64,000 nt of DNA, taken from an uncultured Alphaproteobacteria bacterium (GTDB lineage Bacteria; Pseudomonadota; Alphaproteobacteria; RF32; CAG-239). The translations under genes were made by a program, and so were the position numbers. Where the stretch lies: contig CALXUM010000010.1 in the NCBI GenBank assembly GCA_944391685.1, forward strand, positions 1 to 64,000, in the 5' to 3' direction. Positions 16,979 through 26,919 of the stretch are shown here, one piece after another (the first letter of the stretch is position 1; every line of letters starts with the position of its first letter). The notes beneath the pieces are model-generated. The model saw nothing but the letters and a program-made list of their open reading frames with translations. It was not told the origin of the DNA and made no database searches.

Positions 16979-17893
16979 ATGGCAGGCTTAAAAGAGTTAA
17001 GAACCCGTATTGAGAGTATTAAATCGACGCAGAAGATTACTTCCGCCATGAAAATGGTGGCTGCAGCTCGTCTGCGTCGATCCCAAGAGTTGTTGGGACG
17101 CTCAAAGACATATTATGACGGGTTAAAGACAATTGCAGGCAGGCTTTATAAAGATCTAAAAGATGAGGAAAAAGCGACCGGTGTGGAAATGGTTTATCCT
17201 TTAATTATGATGCCAAATCCTAATAAGAAAAATTATTTGTTGGTTGCTTTTTCATCAGACAGAGGATTGTGCGGAAGTTATAATGCTTATGTTTTACGAG
17301 AAACTTTGCGTAAAATTGATGCTTTGCATCAAGAAGGTAAAAACGTTAAGGTATTATGTATTGGCAAAAAAATAGGTGATACTTTAAAACGCAGATGTCC
17401 TGAAACGGTTTTTGAAGTGATGACGGGTGTTGCAGCTAAAGGACCTAGTTATCGTGAAATAGAACGTATAGCAGAAAGACTTTTTGAACTGTATATGACT
17501 GGAGAGTTCGATGTTTGCGAGATGATTTATACTCACTTTAAATCAGCAATTAATCGTGAATTAAAGTGTCAGCAAATTTTACCTTATGTTTTGGATATTG
17601 ATGAAAATGATCCTCGTTATGATGATAAGTACGGAGAGGCTTTTTATGAATATGATGCTCCGAAAGAAAAGGTATTTAATGATGTAGCATTTATGTTGGT
17701 GGTTGCGGATATCTTCCAGGCATTGCTTAATTCTCAAACATCAGAATATGGGGCAAGAATGACATCTATGGATAATGCAACCAGAAACGCTAAAGATATG
17801 ATAAGTAAATTGACATTAAGATATAATCGTATGCGACAGACAGCGATTACAACCGAATTGATTGAAATTATATCTGGTGCGGAAGCTTTATAA
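16979..17893 (+). CDS. atpG: ATP synthase F1 subunit gamma
   Basis: Central rotor shaft of F1. The N-terminal helix MAGLKELRTRIESIKSTQKI with ITSAMKMVAAARLRR and the C-terminal helix with SEYGARMTSMDNATRNAKDM are diagnostic. SSDRGLCGSYN marks the Rossmann-like domain. At 304 residues it is some 15 longer than E. coli gamma, mostly around residues 205-230 (an acidic, Tyr-rich loop). Lies between atpA and atpD in the operon. Confidence 0.96.
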   Translation: MAGLKELRTRIESIKSTQKITSAMKMVAAARLRRSQELLGRSKTYYDGLKTIAGRLYKDLKDEEKATGVEMVYPLIMMPNPNKKNYLLVAFSSDRGLCGSYNAYVLRETLRKIDALHQEGKNVKVLCIGKKIGDTLKRRCPETVFEVMTGVAAKGPSYREIERIAERLFELYMTGEFDVCEMIYTHFKSAINRELKCQQILPYVLDIDENDPRYDDKYGEAFYEYDAPKEKVFNDVAFMLVVADIFQALLNSQTSEYGARMTSMDNATRNAKDMISKLTLRYNRMRQTAITTELIEIISGAEAL

Positions 17894-17918
17894 ATAAGGG
17901 TTTAACAGGAGAAAGTAA

Positions 17919-19520
<1,602 letters not shown>

Positions 19521-19535
19521 AAACAGGAGTGCATT

Positions 19536-20030
19536 ATGGCAAAAGAAATAAAGCTGAGTATTGCGACCCCGTCCAAAATATATTTGGAAACGGATGTTGC
19601 CAGCGTTATTATTCCTGCAGTTAGGGCGGATGTTAATATTTTGCCGCAGCGTGCTCCAAGTGTGTTTGTTTTGGATTTTGGGGTTTTGCAGATTTTGGGT
19701 GATGACGGAGCTGTAAAAAGCAAATATTTTATACAGTCAGGAATGGCTGAAATTGCTGATAATCAATGTAAGGTTATGACACAAGGAATAATTCCTTATG
19801 AGGATGTTACTTTTGATGAAGCTAGAAAAAAATTTGAAACAGCTCAAGATGAACAAGAACGTCTGTTTTTCCAAATGATTTTAGATACACAGCTTGGTAT
19901 TCAAAGGCATTATTTGCGAACATTGAGGTTCTTTGTTGATAGAAAAAAGGAAACCATAACACAGGAAGAACTAATTTCTCATATTAAAGCTGATTTGGAG
20001 ATATTGAAACAGAATCAAGAAGAATGGTGA
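19536..20030 (+). CDS. atpC: ATP synthase F1 subunit epsilon
   Basis: Rotor subunit that links gamma to the c-ring and can inhibit ATPase activity. The N-terminal beta sandwich (about 1-85) has SIATPSKIYLETDVASVIIP and a VLDFGVLQI strand. The C terminus is helical and extends to 164 residues, longer than the usual 130-140, with a charged tail ending QNQEEW. Last gene of the operon. No F0 genes are in the window, as is usual in alphaproteobacteria where F0 genes are separate. Confidence 0.92.
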   Translation: MAKEIKLSIATPSKIYLETDVASVIIPAVRADVNILPQRAPSVFVLDFGVLQILGDDGAVKSKYFIQSGMAEIADNQCKVMTQGIIPYEDVTFDEARKKFETAQDEQERLFFQMILDTQLGIQRHYLRTLRFFVDRKKETITQEELISHIKADLEILKQNQEEW

Positions 20031-20090
20031 AAAGTTTTTCTGAAATATTTTCACGTCATATGGTGTGTACATAAAGTTTTTATTTGATGA

Positions 20091-20119
20091 TTGACATGGT
20101 ATTTTTGTTGGTTTAAAAT
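20091..20119 (+). promoter_or_regulatory. promoter of the second surface-protein gene
   Basis: TTGACA (20091-20096), 17-bp spacer, TAAAAT (20114-20119). The 60-base leader that follows contains a GAAGG ribosome site before ATG 20180. Confidence 0.7.
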
Positions 20120-20179
20120 GAAAAAAGAGCCGGCGGTAGATGTTACCTATAAATTTATTACTTTATGAAGGTATTTGTC

Positions 20180-22741
20180 ATGAAAAAGCTTTTATTTATA
20201 TTATTGGGATTTTTCTTTTTTTCTTATGCTGTTGAGGCTAAAATTTATTGGTTGCCGGATTATCAGTTCGAGAATGTGAAAATTGAAAATTATTTTGATG
20301 ATAATAGTCGTGTTAATAAAGACGAAAGTACCCGTAATATGAATTGTGAGGATTTCGGATACTTTTCATCTCCTAAAGGAAGCGGTTATAATTGCAGTAA
20401 AACTTATTCTATTCATAAACTTTGTTATGCATGTACAGCCAAGCCCTGTCCTTCAGGTTATACGGCAGGATTATTATCTTGTTTGGAGAAGACAGGTTAT
20501 AATGCTGCTCATTCTTCCAGTGGTTATTCCGGAGATCAAAAATGCGGCAAATGTGAATATACGGTCAAATCTTGTCCCAATACAGAAAAGACAGAAAAAG
20601 TATGTTATGCCCAAGAGAATGGAAAAGAAGGCTGGAACTGGGTTAAGAGTAATAATTTTTCCGGAGAAGAAGCGTGTGGTCAATGTGTGGCCAAGAGTTG
20701 TCCGGCAGGGTATAGTGCCGGAATTAAGAATTGTGACGGAAGCAATTATGGAGATGGTTATGTACATGATTCTAATGGTTATTCCGGAGCTGATATTTGT
20801 GGCAGATGTGTAGTTAAAAAATGTAATGAAGGGGTAATCCAGAGTGATTGTGAATTTATGAGCTGGGTTCCTAACGGTTATTTATCTGGTAAGTCTGCTT
20901 GTGGAACATGCAGTGAAATAATTTATGTATCAACAAAAGATGAATTATTAGCTGCCGTTGATACAGGTAAAAAAGGAACAATTGTTCTGACCAAAGATAT
21001 TGATATGGGGACGCAAGTAATAACATTGCATGAGAACCAAAATCTTGCGGGAATTCAATATGTTGATTCGTCAAAACCTCAAACAAGGTTGATTTTGAAT
21101 GCATCTACGGCATCAGAATATCGTGTTATTAATTTATCTAACAGTTCTGTTATAAGAGATATTAATATAACGCTTGTAGGTCGAAATGCTGCAGCTGCGG
21201 CTTATGCAATAGGAGGAGGAACTGTAAGCGGTAAGGTTAATATAAAGCTTTTTTATGCGACTGTAGGAGTCCACTCATCTACAATTTCTGAAGATGCTGT
21301 CGTAAATATTGATGCTTATTATGGTTATTCAAGAGGAATATATAATACTACAGTTAATGGAACGACTAATATTAGGGTTACTGATGGATTATATGGTATA
21401 AGAGATAGTTTTATAGATGGTAAGGCAAATATAATAGTTTCAGGGGCAAATGTTCAGGCTATTTCAGAGGCAACAAACAGTGCTAAGCTAACAGAAATAG
21501 GTGGTAATGCACTTGTAAAAATATATTCATCAAATGGAGCTGTTCCGCTTTATATGGCTCAAGTTGATTCTGGAGCCGAAATTTGGCTTAATAATGGTGC
21601 AAATATGGACAAGTATGATGTAACTAAAAATGTTTCTTTAGCCGATGCTGCGTCGTTGAAAGCATATAAAACTGGTTCTCCTTCATTATCAAGTGATTTT
21701 AGATTTGAAACTGAAAAAGAAATTTTTTATGTTAATGGAGTGGCTTATGTATCAACAAAAAATGAGTTGTTGGATGCTATTGATGCTGGGAAGAATATTG
21801 TTTTAACCAATGATATTGATATGGGAGATCAGCAAATAATTTTGAATGATACCCAGTGTATTGTTGGGGAAGGATTTTTAGATGATACAAAGACACAAAC
21901 TAAATTAACGTTTAACTTTAATGGTGATTCATCTTCAGGAATTATTGCTGGAAATTCAAGTATTGTTAGTTGTTTAAATATAGATATGAATGGTGTTTCA
22001 GGGCTAAATGGTGTAAAAATAGAAAATAAGAAATATGTAAGTGTTCGTGATATTAATGTTTCTTTAGATCAAAATGTTGATCTAAAATCAGGAATATATG
22101 CATCTGGTTCATCATATGAAATATCTGGTCTTATTAACTTAAAAATTGCTAACGGTTCTCCTAGTGGAGGAAGAAACCATGGAATATATAATGGAAGTTC
22201 TACGTTGAATGTAGATTATAATTCAGTAGTTAATATTAAAGGTTTGGTAGGAGCTCATTGTAGAGGAATATATAATGTGATAAATTCAAGTATTACAGCT
22301 TTATCAGGAGCAATAGTTAATTTTGAGGGAACAGGTGTTAGTGCTTGGGGACTGGAAAATCATATAGAATCTAAATTTTATTTAAAATCTGGGGCTAAAC
22401 TTAATATTAAAACAGATGAAGCACAGTGTATTACCAATAATAACTGGGCGGGAGAGGGAAATAATTTATTATATTTTGAAAGTGGAAGTGAAGTTAATTT
22501 GTATTCAAGTAATATTAATTATGTAATTTCTAATGTACAACCGAGCGGAAAAACAAATATTGTATCTTTTGGAGATAATGTAAAAATTTCTTCTTATTCG
22601 CTTGGAGGGCAAGGAATTTGGCAAACAAATTCAAGTTATGAATGTAAAATTAATTATATATCAGGTTGGAATTTTGATAGAATAGCAGAGTTTACTAAGC
22701 TATCGTCGGTTTCTAATCAACCAATAAGCATTGATGAATAA
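20180..22741 (+). CDS. secreted mosaic surface protein: Cys-rich repeats + duplicated beta-helix-like modules
   Basis: The signal peptide MKKLLFILLGFFFFSYAVEA is followed by a short linker, then Cys-rich repeats (about 55-247) with CPxGY and GYSGxxxCGxC signatures. Two related modules start near residues 248 and 522 with YVSTKDELL / YVSTKNELL, followed by DIDMGxQxI and long runs of short Asn/Ser/Gly/Ile-rich strands such as a right-handed parallel beta helix would have. It has 853 residues and no autotransporter barrel or LPxTG-like anchor that I can see. ATG 20180 is preferred over 20165 because GAAGG lies 8 bases upstream. The Cys-rich part shares 77 identical bases with the start of the window. 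Likely adhesin or glycan-binding surface protein (inference). Confidence 0.85.
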   Translation: MKKLLFILLGFFFFSYAVEAKIYWLPDYQFENVKIENYFDDNSRVNKDESTRNMNCEDFGYFSSPKGSGYNCSKTYSIHKLCYACTAKPCPSGYTAGLLSCLEKTGYNAAHSSSGYSGDQKCGKCEYTVKSCPNTEKTEKVCYAQENGKEGWNWVKSNNFSGEEACGQCVAKSCPAGYSAGIKNCDGSNYGDGYVHDSNGYSGADICGRCVVKKCNEGVIQSDCEFMSWVPNGYLSGKSACGTCSEIIYVSTKDELLAAVDTGKKGTIVLTKDIDMGTQVITLHENQNLAGIQYVDSSKPQTRLILNASTASEYRVINLSNSSVIRDINITLVGRNAAAAAYAIGGGTVSGKVNIKLFYATVGVHSSTISEDAVVNIDAYYGYSRGIYNTTVNGTTNIRVTDGLYGIRDSFIDGKANIIVSGANVQAISEATNSAKLTEIGGNALVKIYSSNGAVPLYMAQVDSGAEIWLNNGANMDKYDVTKNVSLADAASLKAYKTGSPSLSSDFRFETEKEIFYVNGVAYVSTKNELLDAIDAGKNIVLTNDIDMGDQQIILNDTQCIVGEGFLDDTKTQTKLTFNFNGDSSSGIIAGNSSIVSCLNIDMNGVSGLNGVKIENKKYVSVRDINVSLDQNVDLKSGIYASGSSYEISGLINLKIANGSPSGGRNHGIYNGSSTLNVDYNSVVNIKGLVGAHCRGIYNVINSSITALSGAIVNFEGTGVSAWGLENHIESKFYLKSGAKLNIKTDEAQCITNNNWAGEGNNLLYFESGSEVNLYSSNINYVISNVQPSGKTNIVSFGDNVKISSYSLGGQGIWQTNSSYECKINYISGWNFDRIAEFTKLSSVSNQPISIDE

Positions 22742-22861
22742 ATAATAAATATATGTTTATGAAAATGTATTTTGGTTTTGATATGTATCTATTTTTAAGC
22801 TTGTTTTTTGAATAAAAAGTTCTTACCTTATTTATGAAATAATGAAAATTGGGAGACAAGA

Positions 22862-23377
22862 ATGTTTTTGGAAGCAGGTTTATTGACCAGACGTTCGGTG
22901 CGTCAGTTTGAAAAAGACAAAAAAATTTCTAAAGAGGCTATTGAAGATATTTTGAAAATTGCCATGTATGCCCCTTCGGGGTGTAATCGTCAGCCGTGGG
23001 AGTTTGTGGTGGTTGATGAGAAAAAAATACAAGATAAAATTATGAAAATTCATCCTTATTGTTCGTTTTTACAAGATGCATCTTTGGCAATAGTTGTTTG
23101 TTGGGATAAAAATCAAGAATTAGGTGAGGGGTTTGGTGTGGTAGACAGCAGTGCCGCAACCGAAAATTTATTGTTGGCTTGCCATGGACGTGGACTTGGT
23201 GCTTGTTGGTGTGCGATTTATCCTTATGAAGATAGAATGAAAGAATTTCAACAATTGTTAAAGTTGCCAGCAAATATTGTGCCAAATGCATTGGTGGTGG
23301 TTGGTTATCCGACAAAAACTCCGCCACAACCGAAAGATAGGTTTAAGCCGGAAAAAATACATTATAATAATTGGTAA
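22862..23377 (+). CDS. nitroreductase-family FMN oxidoreductase
   Basis: Flavin-dependent oxidoreductase of 171 residues. The N-terminal RRSVRQFEKDKKIS carries the FMN-phosphate-binding Arg-x-Ser-x-Arg pattern, APSGCNRQPWEFVVV the substrate/FMN loop, and GLGACWCAIYP the later glycine motif. Such enzymes reduce quinones, nitroaromatics or act in cofactor metabolism; the substrate cannot be told from sequence. A GGAG site 7 bases before ATG supports the start. Single gene with a terminator shared with the convergent antiporter gene. Confidence 0.88.
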   Translation: MFLEAGLLTRRSVRQFEKDKKISKEAIEDILKIAMYAPSGCNRQPWEFVVVDEKKIQDKIMKIHPYCSFLQDASLAIVVCWDKNQELGEGFGVVDSSAATENLLLACHGRGLGACWCAIYPYEDRMKEFQQLLKLPANIVPNALVVVGYPTKTPPQPKDRFKPEKIHYNNW

Positions 23378-23380
23378 GAA

Positions 23381-23409
23381 AAAAGGCTCCTTGGAAAGGA
23401 GCCTTTTTT
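23381..23409. terminator. bidirectional terminator between nitroreductase and arginine antiporter genes
   Basis: AAAAGGCTCCTT (23381-23392) pairs with AAGGAGCCTTTT (23396-23407) over a 3-nt loop. A on one side and T on the other allow termination in both directions. Confidence 0.85.
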
Positions 23410-23414
23410 ATTGT

Positions 23415-24893
23415 TTAGTTCAGGTTTATAATTCCATGTGAGAAGGCATAGATTGCAAAGAGAGCAATCAAAACCAAAATACATGCAAAGACAGCTTCAT
23501 CAGTGGTGAAAGCTTTTTCTTGGGGAGCATTTTGTTTGCGAGCCCAAATATAAACCGGAATCCCTAAAGCAATGATTACCACTGCCATCAGCAAATAATT
23601 TAGTCCGGCAGCATAAATCAGCCATAGGGCATAAACAGCGCCGAGAACTCCCGTTAATAATGCTCCGGAGCGTTTATAAATGATATTTGACGGATATTCA
23701 CCGTCGGCACATATTTTCCATAAATAAGCACAAGATGCCAAATATGCCGGCAAAACCATGACACTGGTGATGCTGAGCATGGTGTTCCAGGCGTTATTGG
23801 AAAAATATACCAACAATAAAAACAGCTGCATGGCAATACTGGTAACAATTAAAGATACCGACGGAGAGCCGTTTTCATTTTCTTTGGTGAAGGCTTTGGG
23901 AAATGTTCCGTTTTGAGCCGCAGCTTGCGGAATCTCAGCCGTTACCATGGTCCAAGCCAACCAGCTGGTGAGAACGGAAACCAAAAGACCGATATTCATT
24001 AACCAAGCACCGGGACGACCTATTATTTCTTCCAATATGCCGGCAGTTGACGGATTTGAAACAGCTGCCAATTGTTCTTGGTTCATATAACCAAAAGGAA
24101 GAAGTGATAATAAAAGGTAAATAGCCAAGCATGATACAAAGCCCAAAATGGTTGCTTTACCTACGGCAGAAGGTGATTTGGCTCGGTTAGACATTACCAC
24201 GGCACCTTCAATGCCGATAAAAGCCCATAAGGTTACTAACATGGTGCTTTTTATTTGAGTATTTAGGTCCCCTAATTTTGCTTTGGTAGCTACAGCTTCA
24301 CCCCAGAAGTCAAAATCAAAATTGGTGAATTTGAAAACAAACAGCATTATCAATATAAACAAAAGCAAAGGAACAATTTTGACTATGGTTCCTATTGTAT
24401 TGATAAAGCTGGCTTGTTTTACACCTTTTAAGACCAAAAAATTAAAGCCCCAAATGATGATTGAACCACCGATTATGGAGGCTAAGTTATTTCCACCTGC
24501 AAAATGAGGCGGGAAGAAGTAGTTTAAGGCATCCATGGTGATAACGGCATAACCGACGTTACCGCAGACTTGGCAAAGCCAATAAGACCAGCCGATGGTA
24601 AAGCCGATATAAGGACCAAAACCGGCACGGCTGTATGAGTATATTCCGGTGGTTAAGTCAGGTTTGGCCATGGAAAGGATTGAAAAAGTGCGGGCGATGA
24701 AAAATATGCCGATACCGGTAATCAGCCAAGCCAAAAGTACGGCACCGGCTGATGCTCCGGCGGCCATGTTTTGGGGCAAGCTGTAAATGCCACCGCCCAG
24801 CATGGAGCTTACAACAATGGCAGCAAGAGCTAAGACACCAAGTCCTTTGGCATTATCAGCCTTTGTTGAAGATGATGGTTTTGATGTTTTCAT
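23415..24893 (-). CDS. aaxC: arginine/agmatine antiporter, APC family
   Basis: Inner-membrane amino acid/polyamine antiporter of 492 residues with about 12 hydrophobic segments. The N terminus has the APC substrate motif ([16 protein letters not shown]), and [20 protein letters not shown] and [17 protein letters not shown] closely resemble, from memory, the chlamydial AaxC. The gene follows the pyruvoyl arginine decarboxylase gene by 70 bp on the same strand. The pair would import arginine and export agmatine, consuming a cytoplasmic proton per cycle and so resisting acid. AAGGA precedes ATG 24893. An arginine/ornithine exchanger is the main alternative, but the neighbour favours agmatine. 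Confidence 0.87.
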   Translation of the reverse strand: MKTSKPSSSTKADNAKGLGVLALAAIVVSSMLGGGIYSLPQNMAAGASAGAVLLAWLITGIGIFFIARTFSILSMAKPDLTTGIYSYSRAGFGPYIGFTIGWSYWLCQVCGNVGYAVITMDALNYFFPPHFAGGNNLASIIGGSIIIWGFNFLVLKGVKQASFINTIGTIVKIVPLLLFILIMLFVFKFTNFDFDFWGEAVATKAKLGDLNTQIKSTMLVTLWAFIGIEGAVVMSNRAKSPSAVGKATILGFVSCLAIYLLLSLLPFGYMNQEQLAAVSNPSTAGILEEIIGRPGAWLMNIGLLVSVLTSWLAWTMVTAEIPQAAAQNGTFPKAFTKENENGSPSVSLIVTSIAMQLFLLLVYFSNNAWNTMLSITSVMVLPAYLASCAYLWKICADGEYPSNIIYKRSGALLTGVLGAVYALWLIYAAGLNYLLMAVVIIALGIPVYIWARKQNAPQEKAFTTDEAVFACILVLIALFAIYAFSHGIINLN

Positions 24894-24920
24894 AACGTAT
24901 TTTCCTTCTTATTAAGTTAT

Positions 24921-24945
24921 CCCCGAGGCTGATTTTGCCTCGGGG
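24921..24945 (-). other. GC-rich perfect hairpin in the aaxB-aaxC spacer
   Basis: CCCCGAGGC (24921-24929) pairs with GCCTCGGGG (24937-24945) around a 7-nt loop. No T tract follows on the minus strand, so it is more likely an mRNA stability or processing element, or a leaky attenuator, than a strict terminator. Confidence 0.6.
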
Positions 24946-24963
24946 AATGAAAATAAGTGTTGA

Positions 24964-25548
24964 TTAATCTTTGGCCGGAGCGGCATGCTCAAAGTTTAAG
25001 AAGCCCATGGCCGTTAAACTAAAACCAAATTGTTGAGTGATGTTTACATAGTTGTGCCACATCTGAAATTCAGAGTGTTTTTCAACTCCACGGATTGACA
25101 ATTCGTGATTAAGGGATTTTTTTAGCCACATTTCGGCGTGGCCTTTAGCAATTTCATCATCAATTTGAGTGTCAAAGAATTCTACATATTCAGCGGCCCA
25201 ACCACCGATGAGTTCGCCTTTTTTATTTTTGCCCCAGCAAACGCCAAGACCGGTAGCAATGGCTTTGTGTTCATCACGGCTGGCTCCGTGACCGGCCATG
25301 ATTACCTCTAGGACGGCACCATGTTTGAACTGGCTTACGATTTTGTCGTTAATCGGAACAATTTTACCGAAAAGTTCTTTGGGTAAAACAGAGGTATAAG
25401 GAACAATATTGAAATTTTCAATTTTGGCCTGCATGAGAGCTGAGTCATAACAAAAAGTTTCAAATGGTTGTGGCGGAATACCGTCATCTGATTGGCCGGC
25501 ACCGCCGGTGATGAATGCAAAAGTAGGGTAGCGTACGCCTTCAGTCAT
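24964..25548 (-). CDS. aaxB: pyruvoyl-dependent arginine decarboxylase proenzyme
   Basis: Converts arginine to agmatine and CO2 with a self-made pyruvoyl group. The 194-residue chain contains [20 protein letters not shown] and [13 protein letters not shown]. Thr52-Ser53 in that motif aligns with the known self-cleavage site of this family: Ser53 becomes the pyruvoyl of the alpha chain. [21 protein letters not shown] and [11 protein letters not shown] complete the family core. The sequence looks strikingly like chlamydial AaxB (from memory, not searched). GGAG precedes ATG 25548. First gene of the aaxBC pair; no aaxA-like porin is adjacent. Confidence 0.93.
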   Translation of the reverse strand: MTEGVRYPTFAFITGGAGQSDDGIPPQPFETFCYDSALMQAKIENFNIVPYTSVLPKELFGKIVPINDKIVSQFKHGAVLEVIMAGHGASRDEHKAIATGLGVCWGKNKKGELIGGWAAEYVEFFDTQIDDEIAKGHAEMWLKKSLNHELSIRGVEKHSEFQMWHNYVNITQQFGFSLTAMGFLNFEHAAPAKD

Positions 25549-25758
25549 GTTTTTTCTCCTTCAATTAATTAATAAAATTGAGACTCATTTTTTATGAGCT
25601 GTTTTATACCTAATAAGGAAGTTGAAAATTTCAATAAGCCTATGGAATATAAGTGCTCAAATATCCACAAATAAAAATGCCTTGAAAAAACTGTGGATTT
25701 TTTTATTTATTGTATGTAGCTTATATGCAGGATTATTTTTTTGAAAAAGGATGCCATA

Positions 25759-26901
25759 ATGTTTAAGCTTAATAAATTCGGGATTGCAACGGTAGCTTTT
25801 TTAGCTCTGAGTGCTTGTAAAAAAGAAGGAGAAGAGCAAAAACAAACTCCACAAATTATGCCGGTTGAAGCGGTTAAGCTTGAACCGCAAAATATTCCTT
25901 TGAGCTTTGAGTTTTCTGCCAGAGCTCAAGGTTCAAAAGAAACCGAGGTGAGGGCTCGTGTCGGCGGTATTTTGTTAAAAAGAAATTATGTTGAAGGTGC
26001 TACCGTGGAAGAGGGAAGTGTGTTGTTTCAAATCGATCCGGCTCCTTTTGAAGTTGCTTTGAGCCAAGCAAAAGCAAAGTTGGCTCAAAATGAAGCACAG
26101 TTATATGCGGCAGAAACGCAGTGGAAACGTATTGAAACTTTATATAAGCAGCATGTGGTCAGCGAAAAATCCAGAGATGATGCAAAAGCCAATCTTGATT
26201 CTTTGAAAGCAAGTACAGCTTTGGCTAAGGCAGAAGTTGAATCTGCTCAGCTCAATTTGGATTATACCACGGTAAAAGCTCCGATAAGTGGTGTTACCAG
26301 TATGGAAGCTCAATCGGAGGGGAGTTTGATTGCCACTAACGGGCTTTTGACCAATATTATTCAACTTGATCCGATTTATGTTATATTTTCGGCTTCAGAA
26401 AATGATATTTTGTCTTTGACCAACATGGTAGACAGAGGATTAATTAAAAATCCGCAAAATAAAAGTGAAATCACGGCTAAGGTTAAAATCGGCAATGATA
26501 CTATATATCCTTTAGACGGAGAAATTAATTTTATTAATCCGAGCATTGATGAAAAAACCGGTACAATCAAACTGAGAGCTGTTTTCCCCAATCCTCAAAA
26601 AAGGTTGCGTCCGGGGCAGTTTTTGCGTTTGGTTTTGGAGGGCTTGACCAGAATTGATGCATTGGTTTTACCGCAAGAAGCCGTTATGCAAGGAGCGGAA
26701 GGGGCTTTTGTATATAAGGTTAATGCTCAAAATGTTATTGAGAGTGTCAGCGTGCGTCCAGGTTTGACTACCAAAGATGGGCAATGGATTATTGATGAGG
26801 GATTAAATCCGAATGATTTGGTGGTTATAAGCGGGGTTATGAAACTGCGTCCGGGGATGAAAGTTGATCCGCAAATAATCAATACCGTAAAGGCTGAATA
26901 A
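25759..26901 (+). CDS. RND efflux periplasmic adaptor lipoprotein (AcrA/MexA type)
   Basis: Membrane-fusion protein linking the RND pump to an outer-membrane channel. The lipoprotein signal MFKLNKFGIATVAFLALSAC has the lipobox Leu-Ser-Ala-Cys with Cys20 as lipid anchor. The barrel-sandwich/lipoyl half motifs (RVGGILLKRNYVEGATVEEG) flank a coiled-coil hairpin at about 90-165. The length is 380 residues. ATG 25759 is chosen because AAAGG lies 7 bases upstream and the lipoprotein signal begins there; an in-frame TTG at 25741 is less likely. The RND pump gene follows after 18 bp. No outer-membrane TolC-type gene is adjacent. Confidence 0.92.
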   Translation: MFKLNKFGIATVAFLALSACKKEGEEQKQTPQIMPVEAVKLEPQNIPLSFEFSARAQGSKETEVRARVGGILLKRNYVEGATVEEGSVLFQIDPAPFEVALSQAKAKLAQNEAQLYAAETQWKRIETLYKQHVVSEKSRDDAKANLDSLKASTALAKAEVESAQLNLDYTTVKAPISGVTSMEAQSEGSLIATNGLLTNIIQLDPIYVIFSASENDILSLTNMVDRGLIKNPQNKSEITAKVKIGNDTIYPLDGEINFINPSIDEKTGTIKLRAVFPNPQKRLRPGQFLRLVLEGLTRIDALVLPQEAVMQGAEGAFVYKVNAQNVIESVSVRPGLTTKDGQWIIDEGLNPNDLVVISGVMKLRPGMKVDPQIINTVKAE

Positions 26902-26919
26902 ACTAAAGGGATAAAAATC

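Noticed and set aside
24283..24507. Plus-strand 74-codon frame inside the antiporter gene
   Set aside because: Antisense shadow of a well-supported membrane protein, with no ribosome site.
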